The notes beneath the pieces are model-generated. The model saw only the letters and a program-made list of their open reading frames with translations. It did no database searches and was not told the DNA's origin. This document shows positions 43,001-53,226 of a stretch of 64,000 bases of DNA, one piece after another (position 1 is the stretch's first letter; each line of letters begins with the position of its first letter). The DNA comes from Arthrobacter sp. SLBN-122. GTDB taxonomy: Bacteria; Actinomycetota; Actinomycetes; Actinomycetales; Micrococcaceae. The position numbers and the translations under genes are program-made. The stretch is from NCBI RefSeq assembly GCF_006715165.1, contig NZ_VFMS01000001.1, positions 1,178,001 to 1,242,000 of the forward strand. The letters are read 5' to 3'.

Positions 43001-43975
43001 ATGACACCTCAGCAGCGATCAGCACGAAAACCCGGACGCGTCCGCCGGGCCGTCACGGCAGGAGCGGTAGCCTTCACACTGTCCGCCGGAGGGGCAGCCG
43101 CCTGGGCAGTTGACCGGTACGTTGTCCCGCACGTCGAGATCTCCGACGTCTCCGCCTACCAGGCCGGCCAGGCAGGCACGGCGGCGGACACCTCCGCCGC
43201 CTCCAGCGGCACCGGCGGCGCGGTCACCACCGACAGCACCCACGTCTCCGATTCTTCCAACATCTCGATCTCCAAGGTGACCACCGGCAGCGGTGACACC
43301 ACGGTCACCTACTACGTTGCCGACGTCGTCCTGTCCGACGCCACGGCGTTGCAGTCCGCGTTCGCCAACAACAGCTTCGGCGAAAACATCACCGAAAACA
43401 CGTCCGCCATCGCAGCGGACAACAATGCCGTGTTCGCCATCAACGGCGATTACTACGGCTTCCGCGATACCGGGATCGTCATCCGCAACGGCGTGGTGTT
43501 CCGGGATGCCGGGGCGCGCCAGGGGCTGGCTTTCTACCGGGACGGGACCGTGAAGGTCTACGACGAGACCACCACCACCGCCGCGCAGCTGGTGGCCGAC
43601 GGCGTGTGGAACACCCTCTCCTTCGGCCCGTCCCTGCTGGACAACGGCCAGGTGGCGGCAGGGATCGAGGACGTGGAGGTGGACACAAACTTCGGCAACC
43701 ACTCCATCCAGGGCGAACAGCCCCGCACCGCCGTGGGCGTCATCGACCAGAACCACCTGGTGTTCGTGGTGGTGGACGGGCGGAGCCCCGGCTACAGCGC
43801 GGGCGTGACCATGACCGGCCTGGCCGGGATCATGCAGGGCCTGGGCGCCACCACCGCTTACAACATCGACGGCGGCGGCTCCTCCACCATGTACTTCAAC
43901 GGGTCCCTGGTGAACAATCCGCTGGGCCAGGACAAGGAACGCGGCACCTCCGACATCCTCTACATCGGGCAGTAG
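43001..43975 (+). CDS. Secreted phosphodiester glycosidase (NAGPA-like domain)
   Basis: A 324-residue protein with an Arg-rich N terminus and a signal/anchor helix (VTAGAVAFTLSAGGAAAWAV), then a Ser/Thr/Ala-rich linker to about residue 95. The phosphodiester glycosidase domain (DUF2233/NAGPA type) follows: FAINGDYYGFRDTGIVIRNG, RTAVGVIDQNHLVFVVVDGRSPGYSAGVTM and YNIDGGGSSTMYFNG. Relatives remove sugar caps from phosphodiester-linked glycans. It heads the five-gene surface cluster. Confidence 0.88.
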   Translation: MTPQQRSARKPGRVRRAVTAGAVAFTLSAGGAAAWAVDRYVVPHVEISDVSAYQAGQAGTAADTSAASSGTGGAVTTDSTHVSDSSNISISKVTTGSGDTTVTYYVADVVLSDATALQSAFANNSFGENITENTSAIAADNNAVFAINGDYYGFRDTGIVIRNGVVFRDAGARQGLAFYRDGTVKVYDETTTTAAQLVADGVWNTLSFGPSLLDNGQVAAGIEDVEVDTNFGNHSIQGEQPRTAVGVIDQNHLVFVVVDGRSPGYSAGVTMTGLAGIMQGLGATTAYNIDGGGSSTMYFNGSLVNNPLGQDKERGTSDILYIGQ

Positions 43976-43983
43976 GAACAGCC

Positions 43984-45072
43984 ATGGTCATCCTGATCCC
44001 GGCCTTCGAGCCGGACCGGCAGCTTCCCGCCCTGGTCCGTTCCATCCGCAGCACCAGGCCGGAGGTGCCAATCGTGGTGGTGGATGACGGCAGCGGGCCC
44101 GCCTTCCGGGACGTGTTCGACGACGTCAGGGCACTTGGGTGCCACGTCATCGGCTACGCCCGCAACCGGGGAAAGGGCTTTGCCCTCAGGGCGGGATTCG
44201 GCTTCATTGTGGACAACCTGCCCGGCCGGGACGTGGTGTGCGCGGACAGTGACGGGCAGCACACCGTGGCGGACATCCTGCGGGTGGCGGATTGGCTGCT
44301 GGCCAACCGGGACCTGGAATGGGGACACTCCACCATGGTGCTGGGCGCCAGGAGCTTCACCGGGAACGTCCCGGCCAGGAGCCGCCTGGGCAACACCGCC
44401 ACCGGTCTGCTCTTTGCCCTGGCCACCGGCGAGCGCATTCCGGATACCCAGACGGGGCTCCGGGGCTACCCTGCCGCTATGCTTCCCTGGCTCCGCTCAG
44501 TCCAGGGAGACCGCTACGAGTACGAGTTGAACCTGTTGCTCGAGGCACAGAACAACGGCTATTCCATCGAATCCATCACCATCGCCACGGTCTACCTGGA
44601 CCACAACTCCGGCTCGCATTTCCGGCCGTTCGCGGACTCGGCCAGGATCTATGCGCCGCTCCTGAAGTTCCTCGCCTCCTCCTTCACAGCCTTTCTGGTG
44701 GACACCGTGGTGTTTGTCCTGCTCACCGTGGCCATCGATTCCCTGCTGCTGGCGGTGGTCGGCGCCAGGGCCGTGAGCTCCGCGGTGAACTTCCTGGTCA
44801 ACCGGCGGCTGGTGTTTGAGCGCGGCAGGGACAGTTCGGCCGGTAAGGCGGGCGTCCGCTACTTCAGCCTGGTGGCCGTGCTGCTGGCCGCCAACTTCGG
44901 GCTTGTCTGGGCCCTTGAAGCCGCCAGGGTGCCGGCCCTTCCGGCGAAAGTCCTGGCCGAGGCCGCGCTCCTTGCCGTCAGCTTCGCCGTGCAGCAGCGC
45001 TTCCTTTTTACCGGCCGGACCGCCACGGGAGCGACCGGCAGTTCCCGGTCCCGGACTCATATTTCCGCCTAG
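43984..45072 (+). CDS. GT2 glycosyltransferase fused to a GtrA-like membrane domain
   Basis: A 362-residue two-domain protein. Residues 1-215 are a family-2 glycosyltransferase with VILIPAFEPD, IVVVDDGS and CADSDGQH (metal-binding DxD-like). Residues 225-350 form a four-helix GtrA-type membrane domain (FLASSFTAFLVDTVVFVLL; AVNFLVNRRLVFERG). This fits transfer of sugars to or flipping of a polyprenyl-phosphate carrier. The ATG at 43984 follows AGGAACAGCC, 8 bp after the previous stop; translation is probably coupled. Confidence 0.9.
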   Translation: MVILIPAFEPDRQLPALVRSIRSTRPEVPIVVVDDGSGPAFRDVFDDVRALGCHVIGYARNRGKGFALRAGFGFIVDNLPGRDVVCADSDGQHTVADILRVADWLLANRDLEWGHSTMVLGARSFTGNVPARSRLGNTATGLLFALATGERIPDTQTGLRGYPAAMLPWLRSVQGDRYEYELNLLLEAQNNGYSIESITIATVYLDHNSGSHFRPFADSARIYAPLLKFLASSFTAFLVDTVVFVLLTVAIDSLLLAVVGARAVSSAVNFLVNRRLVFERGRDSSAGKAGVRYFSLVAVLLAANFGLVWALEAARVPALPAKVLAEAALLAVSFAVQQRFLFTGRTATGATGSSRSRTHISA

Positions 45073-45148
45073 GGCCCGGCACAGCCCCGGCACAGTTTGG
45101 CCGGGCAATGTCAATACCAGCCCACCGTTACCACCCGGAGAACTTCAC

Positions 45149-45784
45149 ATGAACCAGCTTCTTTTCATCACCGCGGACCTCGCGGCCATCAGCATCCTCA
45201 CCTTTGCCCTGTACCTGCGCAGGCACCGCCGCCGTGACCTGGTGGTGTCCTACCTGGGCATGAACGTGGGCGTCCTGGCCGTGGCCACGGCCCTTTCCGG
45301 TTCCGCAGCAGGCCTTGGCCTTGGACTGGGGCTCTTTGGGGTCCTGTCCATCATCCGGCTGCGCTCCACCGAACTGGCCCAGCACGAGGTTGCCTACTAC
45401 TTCTCCGCCCTGGCCCTGGGCCTCATCGCCGGACTGGGAATCGAACCGCTGTGGCTGACCGGATCCCTGATGGGGCTGATCCTGCTGGTGATGTTCATCG
45501 GCGACCATCCGCGGGTACTGCCGGCCTACCGGCACCAGACAGTCATCCTGGACCGCGCCATTTCCGAAGACGGCGAACTCCGCGCCCGGCTGGAAGAGGT
45601 CCTCCACGGGAAGGTCCACTCGGCCACCATCTCCGAGCTGGACCTGGTGAACGACAAGACCATCGTGGACGTCCGGTTCGCCTACGCCCCGGCCGCAGTC
45701 CCTGCCATGCCCCGCCGTGCCTATGCCGGCCCCTCCCCTGCCCAGGCACCCGTCCAGGAAGCCGTCCAGGCAGGTGCCGCATGA
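45149..45784 (+). CDS. DUF4956 membrane protein
   Basis: A 211-residue protein. The first 120 residues hold about four membrane helices with the DUF4956 core GLGLFGVLSIIRLRSTELAQHEVAYYFSALALGLIAGL. The cytosolic C-terminal part (HQTVILDRAISEDGELRARLEEVL...) ends in a Pro/Ala tail. Members are usually found beside VTC-type polyphosphate polymerases, as here: its stop overlaps the next start. Function unknown. Confidence 0.87.
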   Translation: MNQLLFITADLAAISILTFALYLRRHRRRDLVVSYLGMNVGVLAVATALSGSAAGLGLGLGLFGVLSIIRLRSTELAQHEVAYYFSALALGLIAGLGIEPLWLTGSLMGLILLVMFIGDHPRVLPAYRHQTVILDRAISEDGELRARLEEVLHGKVHSATISELDLVNDKTIVDVRFAYAPAAVPAMPRRAYAGPSPAQAPVQEAVQAGAA

Positions 45785-46569
45785 GCACGCTGGTGGACAC
45801 CGCCGTCGGCCACCTCGATTTCCTGCCGTCCGTCAGCCTTGAGGAACTCAACGCCCAGGCGGCCCTGCAGACGCGGGTGGACCGGAAGTATGTGGTTCCG
45901 CTTGAGGTGGCCGGCCGGCTGCTTGCGACCGTCCGCACCGGAATGCGCGTCCTGGACATGGCCGGCACCCGCAGCTTCGCCTACGACTCCGTCTACTTCG
46001 ATACCGCCGCGCTTGACAGTTACCTGCTGGCTGCACACGGCCGGCGCCGCCGCTACAAGGTCCGCACCAGGACCTATGTGGACAGCGCTTTGAGCTTCCT
46101 TGAGGTGAAAACCGAGGGATCGCGTGAGGCAACGGTCAAGGAACGCATCCCGTACAGCCTTGGCGACCGGACCCGCCTGACCCCCGAGGGCCTGGCCTAC
46201 ATCCGGGAAACCCTCAGCGCATCCGGGATTGAAGTACCCGCACTGCCCCTGGAACCCGTGCTGGTAACCCGCTACGACCGAACCACGCTGTACCTGCCGG
46301 AATCGGGCAGCCGCGCCACCATCGACACCGACGTGATCTGGCAGCGTCCGGAGCACCAGCCCTGGGTCCTGCACGGCGCCGTCATCCTGGAAACGAAGTC
46401 GGGCTCCACGGCCGGGCCCCTGGACCGGCACCTCTGGGCCGCCGGCGTCAGGCCCTCCCGGATCTCGAAATTTGCCACCGGGATGGCGGCGCTGCGTCCC
46501 GGGCTTCCCGCCAACCGCTGGAACCGGACCCTGCGCCACCTGGCGCTGCGCCCCGTTCCGCCCGCCTGA
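45781..46569 (+). CDS. VTC4-like polyphosphate polymerase domain protein
   Basis: A 262-residue CYTH/triphosphate-tunnel protein like the catalytic domain of yeast VTC4. The basic tunnel residues appear conserved: TRVDRKYVVP (near residue 33), RRRRYKVRTRTYVD, FLEVKTEG, VTRYDRTTLYLP, ILETKSG and SRISKFATG. This set supports a true polymerase using ATP to make polyphosphate and not a degenerate copy. There is no SPX domain. The ATGA overlap with the DUF4956 gene indicates coupled translation and a likely complex at the membrane. Confidence 0.88.
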   Translation: MSTLVDTAVGHLDFLPSVSLEELNAQAALQTRVDRKYVVPLEVAGRLLATVRTGMRVLDMAGTRSFAYDSVYFDTAALDSYLLAAHGRRRRYKVRTRTYVDSALSFLEVKTEGSREATVKERIPYSLGDRTRLTPEGLAYIRETLSASGIEVPALPLEPVLVTRYDRTTLYLPESGSRATIDTDVIWQRPEHQPWVLHGAVILETKSGSTAGPLDRHLWAAGVRPSRISKFATGMAALRPGLPANRWNRTLRHLALRPVPPA

Positions 46570-46621
46570 CCAACCCACACCGACTGCCTCCTGCCTTCCC
46601 CCACACGTCAAAGGACACCCC

Positions 46622-48187
46622 ATGAAGAAAATCCGCTCCTACCTGTCAGTCGCTGCCCTGGCCCTCTCGCTTGGTCTCGCCGGCTGCTCCACCGCCGGCA
46701 CCAGCACAGGCAGCACCTCGTCCGTCAGCGGCACCTCGTCCACCGCTGCAACCGGCGCCACTGCCGCCGTCGCCCTGGGTACCGTGGCGGAGGACACGCA
46801 CTACGATGCCGACGATCTCACCTGGGATGCCGCCAGCGAGGTGGCCGTGGCCCTGGCGGACGGCGCCAGCAGCGTTGCCGCGGGGTCGGACGCCGTGAAG
46901 GTGGACGGCGACACGGTCACCATCAGCGCCGCCGGCAGCTACCGCCTCAGCGGGTCCCTGGCCAACGGCCGCATTGTGGTGGCTGCGGGCGATCAGGACA
47001 CGGTCCGCATCATCCTGGACGGCGCCAGCATCTCAAGCGCGGACGGCTCACCGTTCGTGGTCCAGAGCGCCGACGAGGCCATTCTCTACCTGGCGGACGG
47101 CACCTCCAGCTCCCTGAGCGACGCCACCAACTACGCGGACCAGGGCACCGACGCGCCCAACGCCGCCCTCTACTCCAAGGCCGACCTGACCATCGCGGGC
47201 AGCGGATCCCTGAGCGTGGACGGCAACTTCAACGATGGCATCTCGTCGAAAGATGGGCTGGTCCTCGCATCCGGCAACGTCAGCGTGAAAGCAAAGGACG
47301 ACGGCATCGTGGGCAAGGACTACGCCGTCCTGCTGGACGGGGCATACCAGGTGACCGCCGGGGACGACGGCTTCAAGTCCGACAACGACCAGGACGAGGG
47401 CCGCGGCTGGGTGCTGCTCAACGGCGGCACCCTGAACGTCTCCGCAACGGACGACGGCATCAAGGCCCACAACACGCTGACCATAGCGGGCGGGACCGCC
47501 ACCGTCGCCAAATCCGAGGAGGGCCTGGAGGCCCAGCACATCGTGGTGTCCGGCGGCGCCACCACGGTCACGTCCAACGACGACGGCGTGAACGCCTCGG
47601 GCGGGTCTTCCACCTCCGGCGGGGGCGGCATGGGCGGCGGAGGCATGGAGGTGGGTGACTACAGCGTGGACGTCACCGGCGGCACCCTGACCATCAATGC
47701 GCAGGGTGACGGCCTGGACTCCAACGGCAACGCCGGCATCTCGGGTGGCACCGTGGTGGTCAACGGTCCTACAGCCAACAACAACGGCGCCCTGGACGTC
47801 AACGGCGAGCTGACGGTTACCGGCGGTACCGTTGCGGCGGCCGGCAGTTCGGGCATGGCGGTGGCACCGGGCGATTCCTCCACGCAGTCAGGCGTGCAGG
47901 TGACGCTGGGGTCCCCGGTTCCGGCCGGGACCGTGATCCAGCTTGCCGATTCGGCCGGCAAGGCGGTGGCGGCGTTCACCACCACCAAGGCCACGGCCTC
48001 CCTGGTCTTCTCCTCACCTGACATTGCCAAGGGACAGCAGTACACCGTCTACACCGGCGGCACGGCCACTACGGCCGCCGGGATCGGCGCCGGCAGCCTG
48101 GACGGGGCCAAGCAGGTGGGGACGGTGACAGCTGGCCAGTACACCGCGTCCCAGGGCCCGGGCGGCGGTGGCGGGCCGCGCTGGTAG
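46622..48187 (+). CDS. Lipoprotein with Cthe_2159-type carbohydrate-binding domain
   Basis: A 521-residue protein. It has a lipoprotein signal peptide ending LGLAGC (lipobox near residue 22), then a Ser/Thr/Gly linker. From residue 60 it is a repetitive right-handed beta-helix-like region. It is built from units such as ISAAGSYRLSGSLANGRIVVAAGD, LNGGTLNVSATDDGIKAHNTLTIAGG and DVTGGTLTINAQGDGLDSNGN, as in the Cthe_2159 polygalacturonate-binding family. A GGGGMGGGGM hinge is near residue 340. It is probably anchored outside the membrane and binds a polymer, plausibly the product of the cluster. Confidence 0.87.
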   Translation: MKKIRSYLSVAALALSLGLAGCSTAGTSTGSTSSVSGTSSTAATGATAAVALGTVAEDTHYDADDLTWDAASEVAVALADGASSVAAGSDAVKVDGDTVTISAAGSYRLSGSLANGRIVVAAGDQDTVRIILDGASISSADGSPFVVQSADEAILYLADGTSSSLSDATNYADQGTDAPNAALYSKADLTIAGSGSLSVDGNFNDGISSKDGLVLASGNVSVKAKDDGIVGKDYAVLLDGAYQVTAGDDGFKSDNDQDEGRGWVLLNGGTLNVSATDDGIKAHNTLTIAGGTATVAKSEEGLEAQHIVVSGGATTVTSNDDGVNASGGSSTSGGGGMGGGGMEVGDYSVDVTGGTLTINAQGDGLDSNGNAGISGGTVVVNGPTANNNGALDVNGELTVTGGTVAAAGSSGMAVAPGDSSTQSGVQVTLGSPVPAGTVIQLADSAGKAVAAFTTTKATASLVFSSPDIAKGQQYTVYTGGTATTAAGIGAGSLDGAKQVGTVTAGQYTASQGPGGGGGPRW

Positions 48188-48199
48188 TCCCGGAAAACA

Positions 48200-48231
48200 G
48201 ATGGCGACGGCGGGAACCCGCCGTCGCCATC
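48200..48231. terminator. Strong terminator closing the surface cluster
   Basis: GATGGCGACGGCGGG and its exact complement are separated by only two bases, so the stem is effectively about 14 bp with a GAAC loop. It lies between convergent genes. Confidence 0.8.
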
Positions 48232-48246
48232 CGCGTTTGCCGATCG

Positions 48247-49146
<900 letters not shown>

Positions 49147-49176
49147 CTACTCTAGGGGGGTCCGCCATGCCGGCCG

Positions 49177-49374
49177 CTACCGGGAAGGCTGCGGAAGTTC
49201 GCAGGATATCCGGGGGTTGGCGCCCATGTAGTTCAGTGGGCCTGCTGCGATGGTCAACGCTACAGTGCTGGCCTCGGCGCAATTCCCCGGCGCCGAGCCG
49301 AAGTAACCGCGCTGCCAGGCGGCCACGCCGCCGATGATCAGCCAGATGACGATAAGTGCTCCGAGAATCCGCAT
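49177..49374 (-). CDS. Small membrane protein (65 aa)
   Basis: A 65-residue protein. One N-terminal hydrophobic segment (MRILGALIVIWLIIGGVAAW) is followed by an outside-facing tail with two cysteines (NCAEAST and ISCELPQPS) that could form a disulfide. GGAGGAATC just before the ATG supports it. I believe similar proteins occur in related actinobacteria. Function unknown. Confidence 0.7.
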   Translation of the reverse strand: MRILGALIVIWLIIGGVAAWQRGYFGSAPGNCAEASTVALTIAAGPLNYMGANPRISCELPQPSR

Positions 49375-49417
49375 GATTCCTCCATGGCCGCGGCGGCTGT
49401 GGGATCAATTATGCGGC

Positions 49418-49468
49418 AAAAATGCACCTCCGGTCCCGGGTGGTTCCCGGTGCCGGAGGCGCATTTTT
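49418..49468. terminator. Terminator after the desaturase gene
   Basis: AAAAATGC and CCTCCGG pair with CCGGAGG and GCATTTTT, with an inner TCCCGGG region. The A/T-run at both ends makes it an efficient two-way terminator between the desaturase gene and the small membrane protein gene. Confidence 0.75.
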
Positions 49469-49483
49469 GTCAGGCGGTTTTGG

Positions 49484-50668
49484 CTAGGCGCGGGCAGCCT
49501 TGCCGGGCAGTGCCAGCTTGAAGACCTTGGCCCAGGACGACCCCACCTGCTTCAGCAGCGGGCCCGTGGTGTACTTCAGGCCGTAACGCTGGCAGATTTC
49601 GCGGACCCTGGGCGCCACCTCGGCGTACCGGTTGGAGGGCAGGTCAGGGAAGAGGTGGTGCTCGATCTGGTGCGAGAGGTTGCCCGTCATGAGGTGCATG
49701 AACTTGGAGCCCGAGATGTTGGCCGAGCCGATCATCTGCCGCACGTACCAGTCCCCGCGGGTTTCCCCGTCAACCATCTCTTCCGTGAAGGTGTCGGTTC
49801 CTTCCGGGAAGTGGCCGCAGAAGATGACCGCGTGGGCCCACACGTTGCGGACGGCGTTGGCAGTGATGGTGCCGAGCAGGGCCTGCTTGGCGGATCCGGT
49901 CAGCATGGCTACGGCGGGGGTGGCAGCGTAGTCCTTGGTGAACTGGGTGACAACCTTCTTGCCCAGCGCCTTGAGGTCCTTGAGCAGGGCCTCCTTGGAC
50001 TTGGTGCCTTCCTTGTACTCGGTCAGCTCGAGGTCGTAGATGGCGATGCCCCACTCGAAGACCGGTGCCAGGATGGCGTTGAACAGCGGGTTGGCAAGGT
50101 TGATGGGCTTCCACGGCTGGTTCTCGTCCATCCGGAGGAGGTTGTATCCGACGTCGTTGTCCTTGCCCACCACGTTGGTCCAGCGGTGGTGCAGGTCGTT
50201 GTGGGTGTGCTGCCAGGACCGTGAGGGGGTGACGAAGTCCCATTCCCAGGTGGTGGAGTGGATGTCCGGGTCCCGCATCCAGTCCCACTGGCCGTGCAGG
50301 ATGTTGTGGCCCAGCTCCATGTTTTCCAGGATCTTGGCCAGGCTGAGCAGGGTGGTGCCCGTGACCCAGGCGGCCTTGTTCTTGCTGACCAGCAGGGCTG
50401 CGCGGCCGGAGAGTTCCAGGCCGCGCTGGATCTTGATCATCCGGCGGATGTAGGCGGCATCCTCGGCCCCGCGCTTGCCCAGGATCTCGTCCCGGATGGC
50501 GTCGAGTTCGCGGCCAAGCTCGGCTACCTGTTCATCGCTAAGGTGCGCGGCGGCAGGCGGCCGGACGGCGGGGCTGCCGGATTCGGCCAGCTTGCCGGGC
50601 CGCGTCCGTGAGGTACCGGCGCTGGCTCCTCCGGCGGCAGTGGTCTTTGTGGGTGAGATGACAGACAT
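49484..50668 (-). CDS. Membrane fatty acid desaturase
   Basis: A 394-residue acyl-CoA/acyl-lipid desaturase like mycobacterial DesA3. The three histidine boxes for the di-iron site are HNILHGQ, HTHNDLHHRW and NLSHQIEHHLFPD. The N-terminal 50 residues are disordered and Ala/Pro-rich. It probably introduces a double bond to adjust membrane fluidity, using electrons from the reductase encoded 12 bp upstream. Confidence 0.93.
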   Translation of the reverse strand: MSVISPTKTTAAGGASAGTSRTRPGKLAESGSPAVRPPAAAHLSDEQVAELGRELDAIRDEILGKRGAEDAAYIRRMIKIQRGLELSGRAALLVSKNKAAWVTGTTLLSLAKILENMELGHNILHGQWDWMRDPDIHSTTWEWDFVTPSRSWQHTHNDLHHRWTNVVGKDNDVGYNLLRMDENQPWKPINLANPLFNAILAPVFEWGIAIYDLELTEYKEGTKSKEALLKDLKALGKKVVTQFTKDYAATPAVAMLTGSAKQALLGTITANAVRNVWAHAVIFCGHFPEGTDTFTEEMVDGETRGDWYVRQMIGSANISGSKFMHLMTGNLSHQIEHHLFPDLPSNRYAEVAPRVREICQRYGLKYTTGPLLKQVGSSWAKVFKLALPGKAARA

Positions 50669-50680
50669 ACGTACTGCTCC

Positions 50681-51778
50681 TCAGAGTTCGAGGTTGACGG
50701 GCCCGGCGGCTGCCGAGACACACGTTTGGATCAGTTGGCCTGGTTCGCCGTGGATTTCCCCGGTCCGCAGGTCGCGGACCTGGCCGGCCAGGAGCGGTGT
50801 GAGGCAGCTGTGGCAGATGCCCATGCGGCAGCCGCTGGGCATCAGCACCCCGGCGTCCTCGCCGATATCCAGGATGGGGGTGTCGCCGTCGGCTTCCACC
50901 TCCCGGTCGGACGCTTCGAAGGTGACCAGGCCGCCGTCGTGTCCTACGCCGGCGTTGAAGGTGGTGTTGAAGCGTTCGATCATGAGGTTGCCGGCTTCCC
51001 CGGCAACGGCGACGTCGGTCCCCGGCGCCCGGGTGGTCAGCGCGGCGCGCTTCCAGAGGGCTTCGGCGTCGTCCAGGAAACTGTCGGGCCCGCAGGCGTA
51101 GGCAGCGCGGTCCTTCCAGTCGGGGCAGATCTCGTCCAGCTCCTTGGTGCTGGAGAAGTCCATGCGGCCCTGTTCTCCGGTGTACCAGTGGGCCAGCCGG
51201 AAGTTGGGGAACTGGTCGGCAAGTTCGGCCAGCTCTTCCCTGAAGAGGCTGTCACCCGGAGTGCGGGCGGAGTGGACCAGCACGACGTCGGCATCCGGGC
51301 GCCGCGGCACGAGGGTACGGATCATGGACATCACCGGAGTGATGCCGCTGCCCGCGGTGACCATCAGGAGGGGGCGGGGGTGTTCCGGAAGCACGAAGTC
51401 GCCCTGCGGCGGAGCCAGGAACAGGACGTCACCGGGTTTGGTGGTACGCACCAGGGTGCCGGAGACCGCGCCCACGTCGGTGACGGTGATGGCGGGGTCT
51501 TTTCCGGCCGGGGCGCTGAGCGAGTAGGAGCGCCAGTGGCGGACGCCGTCCAGTTCGACGCCGATACGCGCCCACTGTCCTGCCATGTGCGCCTTCCAGC
51601 CGCGTCCTGGGCGGAAGAAGATGGTGGCCGACTGGGCGGTCTCCTGGACCACCCTGGTGACCACGCCGCGGAGCTGGCGGGCTGAGTAGACAGGGTTGAA
51701 CAGCGCGAGGACGTCTTCGGGTGCCAACGGGGTGGTAAGTACTGAGGCCGCCTGGGCCAGCTGTCGTAGCCGGATCAT
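50681..51778 (-). CDS. Flavodoxin/ferredoxin reductase with C-terminal 2Fe-2S domain, desaturase partner
   Basis: A 365-residue protein. FAD-binding motif WRSYSLSAP is near residue 94 and the NAD(P)-binding segment is VTAGSGITPVMSMIRTL. The C-terminal plant-type ferredoxin has CRMGICHSC plus a later TCVSA cysteine. It resembles Rv3230c, the reductase partner of DesA3, and the arrangement with the desaturase gene is the same. A palindrome GTCGTACGAC (51822-51831) lies in its upstream region. Confidence 0.92.
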   Translation of the reverse strand: MIRLRQLAQAASVLTTPLAPEDVLALFNPVYSARQLRGVVTRVVQETAQSATIFFRPGRGWKAHMAGQWARIGVELDGVRHWRSYSLSAPAGKDPAITVTDVGAVSGTLVRTTKPGDVLFLAPPQGDFVLPEHPRPLLMVTAGSGITPVMSMIRTLVPRRPDADVVLVHSARTPGDSLFREELAELADQFPNFRLAHWYTGEQGRMDFSSTKELDEICPDWKDRAAYACGPDSFLDDAEALWKRAALTTRAPGTDVAVAGEAGNLMIERFNTTFNAGVGHDGGLVTFEASDREVEADGDTPILDIGEDAGVLMPSGCRMGICHSCLTPLLAGQVRDLRTGEIHGEPGQLIQTCVSAAAGPVNLEL

Positions 51779-51920
51779 GCGGTTAAGCCTAAGGCGGCGC
51801 GAGCCATATTTCTCTCTCTCCGTCGTACGACCGTTCCGCAGTCACACAGTAGTAGGGGTGCGCAGCCCCCACCACGCACTTAAAGGATAACGGTTAGGTC
51901 TCGCAAAAGGTTCCCGCACC

Positions 51921-52949
51921 CTATCGGCGGCTCCAGCCGAGGGCGGGGGCGACGTGCTCCACGATGCTGCCCAGCAACTTGGCGTTGAACTCCACACCCA
52001 GCTGGTTGGGGACCGTCAGCAGGAGGGTGTCGGCCGCCTGCACGGCCATGTCGGCGGCCAGTTGCTCCGCCAGGAGGTCCGGCGCACCCACGTAGCTCTT
52101 CCCGAACCTGGCGGTCAGTCCGTCAATGACGCCCACCTGGTCGCGGCCGTCCCGGAGCGCGCTGCCGGCGAAGTAGTAGTTGTCCTCCTCGTCCACGATG
52201 GGAAGGACGCTGCGGCTGACCGAAACACGCGGGGTGTGGGCGTGGCCTGCCGCCGACCACGCGTCCCTGAACAGCTGGATCTGTTCGGCCTGGAGTTCAT
52301 GGAAGGGAACGCCGGTGTCCTCGGTGAGCAGCGTGGAGCTCATCAGGTTCATGCCCAGTTCCGCGGCCCACACGGCGGTCTTCCTGCTGCCGGCGCCCCA
52401 CCAGATCCGTTCGGACAGGCCCGGGGACTGCGGCTGGATGGGCAGGAGGCCGGTGGCACCGCCGGCGTACCGGGGGTCCGCCTCAGCCATGCCGGCCCCC
52501 GTGATGGCCTTGCGGAACACGGCAGTGTGGCGCCGGGCCATGTCCGCGTCGGTCTCCCCCGGCTCTGGGCGGTAGCCGAAGGCTGACGCACCCTCCCTGG
52601 CCGGTTCGGGTGAACCGCGGCTGATGCCCAACTGCAGCCTGCCGCCGCTGATCAGGTCTGCCGCTGCGGCTTCCTCCGCCATGTACAGGGGATTTTCGTA
52701 GCGCATGTCGATGACGCCGGTGCCTATTTCGATGCGGCTGGTGCGGGCGGCGATGGCCGACAGGAGGGGGAAGGGCGATGCCTGCTGCCTGGCGAAGTGG
52801 TGGACGCGGAAGAATGCGCCGTCCACGCCGAGTTCTTCAGCGGCAACCGCCAGTTCGATCCCCTGGAGCAGGGCGTCCGCCGCTGTCCTGGTTCGGGAAC
52901 CCTGGCCGGGGCCCCAGTGGCCGAATGAAAGGAATCCTATGCGCTCCAT
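51921..52949 (-). CDS. LLM-class flavin-dependent oxidoreductase
   Basis: A 342-residue luciferase-like monooxygenase-family protein: N-terminal [83 protein letters not shown] is the classic bacterial-luciferase barrel core. FMN- or F420-dependence cannot be told apart here. Its start codon lies 38 bp from a truncated gene on the opposite strand. Confidence 0.92.
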   Translation of the reverse strand: MERIGFLSFGHWGPGQGSRTRTAADALLQGIELAVAAEELGVDGAFFRVHHFARQQASPFPLLSAIAARTSRIEIGTGVIDMRYENPLYMAEEAAAADLISGGRLQLGISRGSPEPAREGASAFGYRPEPGETDADMARRHTAVFRKAITGAGMAEADPRYAGGATGLLPIQPQSPGLSERIWWGAGSRKTAVWAAELGMNLMSSTLLTEDTGVPFHELQAEQIQLFRDAWSAAGHAHTPRVSVSRSVLPIVDEEDNYYFAGSALRDGRDQVGVIDGLTARFGKSYVGAPDLLAEQLAADMAVQAADTLLLTVPNQLGVEFNAKLLGSIVEHVAPALGWSRR

Positions 52950-52987
52950 ACCTTCCCCAACTGCACGGCCGGCGGCGGCATTCCCGC

Positions 52988-53206
52988 GTGATTGCGCTCG
53001 GCGCCTACGGCTTCGTGGCCACCCTGCAGCCGGACGCGCACTTCGGCAGGATCCTGGCCGCCTATGGCGGAGTGTTTGTGGCCGGTTCCCTGGCCTGGGG
53101 AATGGCCTTTGACGGTTTCCGCCCGGACCGATGGGACATTGCGGGATCCCTGGTCTGCCTGCTGGGTGTCGCCGTGATCATGTTTGCCCCGCGGAGCGGC
53201 GGATAG
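52988..53206 (+). pseudogene. YnfA/UPF0060 membrane protein, N-terminal truncation
   Basis: From the GTG at 52988 the frame reads [28 protein letters not shown] and then [40 protein letters not shown], the C-terminal two thirds of a YnfA-type four-helix protein. The usual first 35-40 residues are absent: upstream sequence in this frame is the reverse strand of the LLM gene. No ribosome site precedes the GTG. I read it as a remnant left by a rearrangement that placed the LLM gene next to it. Confidence 0.75.
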
Positions 53207-53226
53207 GCCACGGCTAAACTGGCCCG

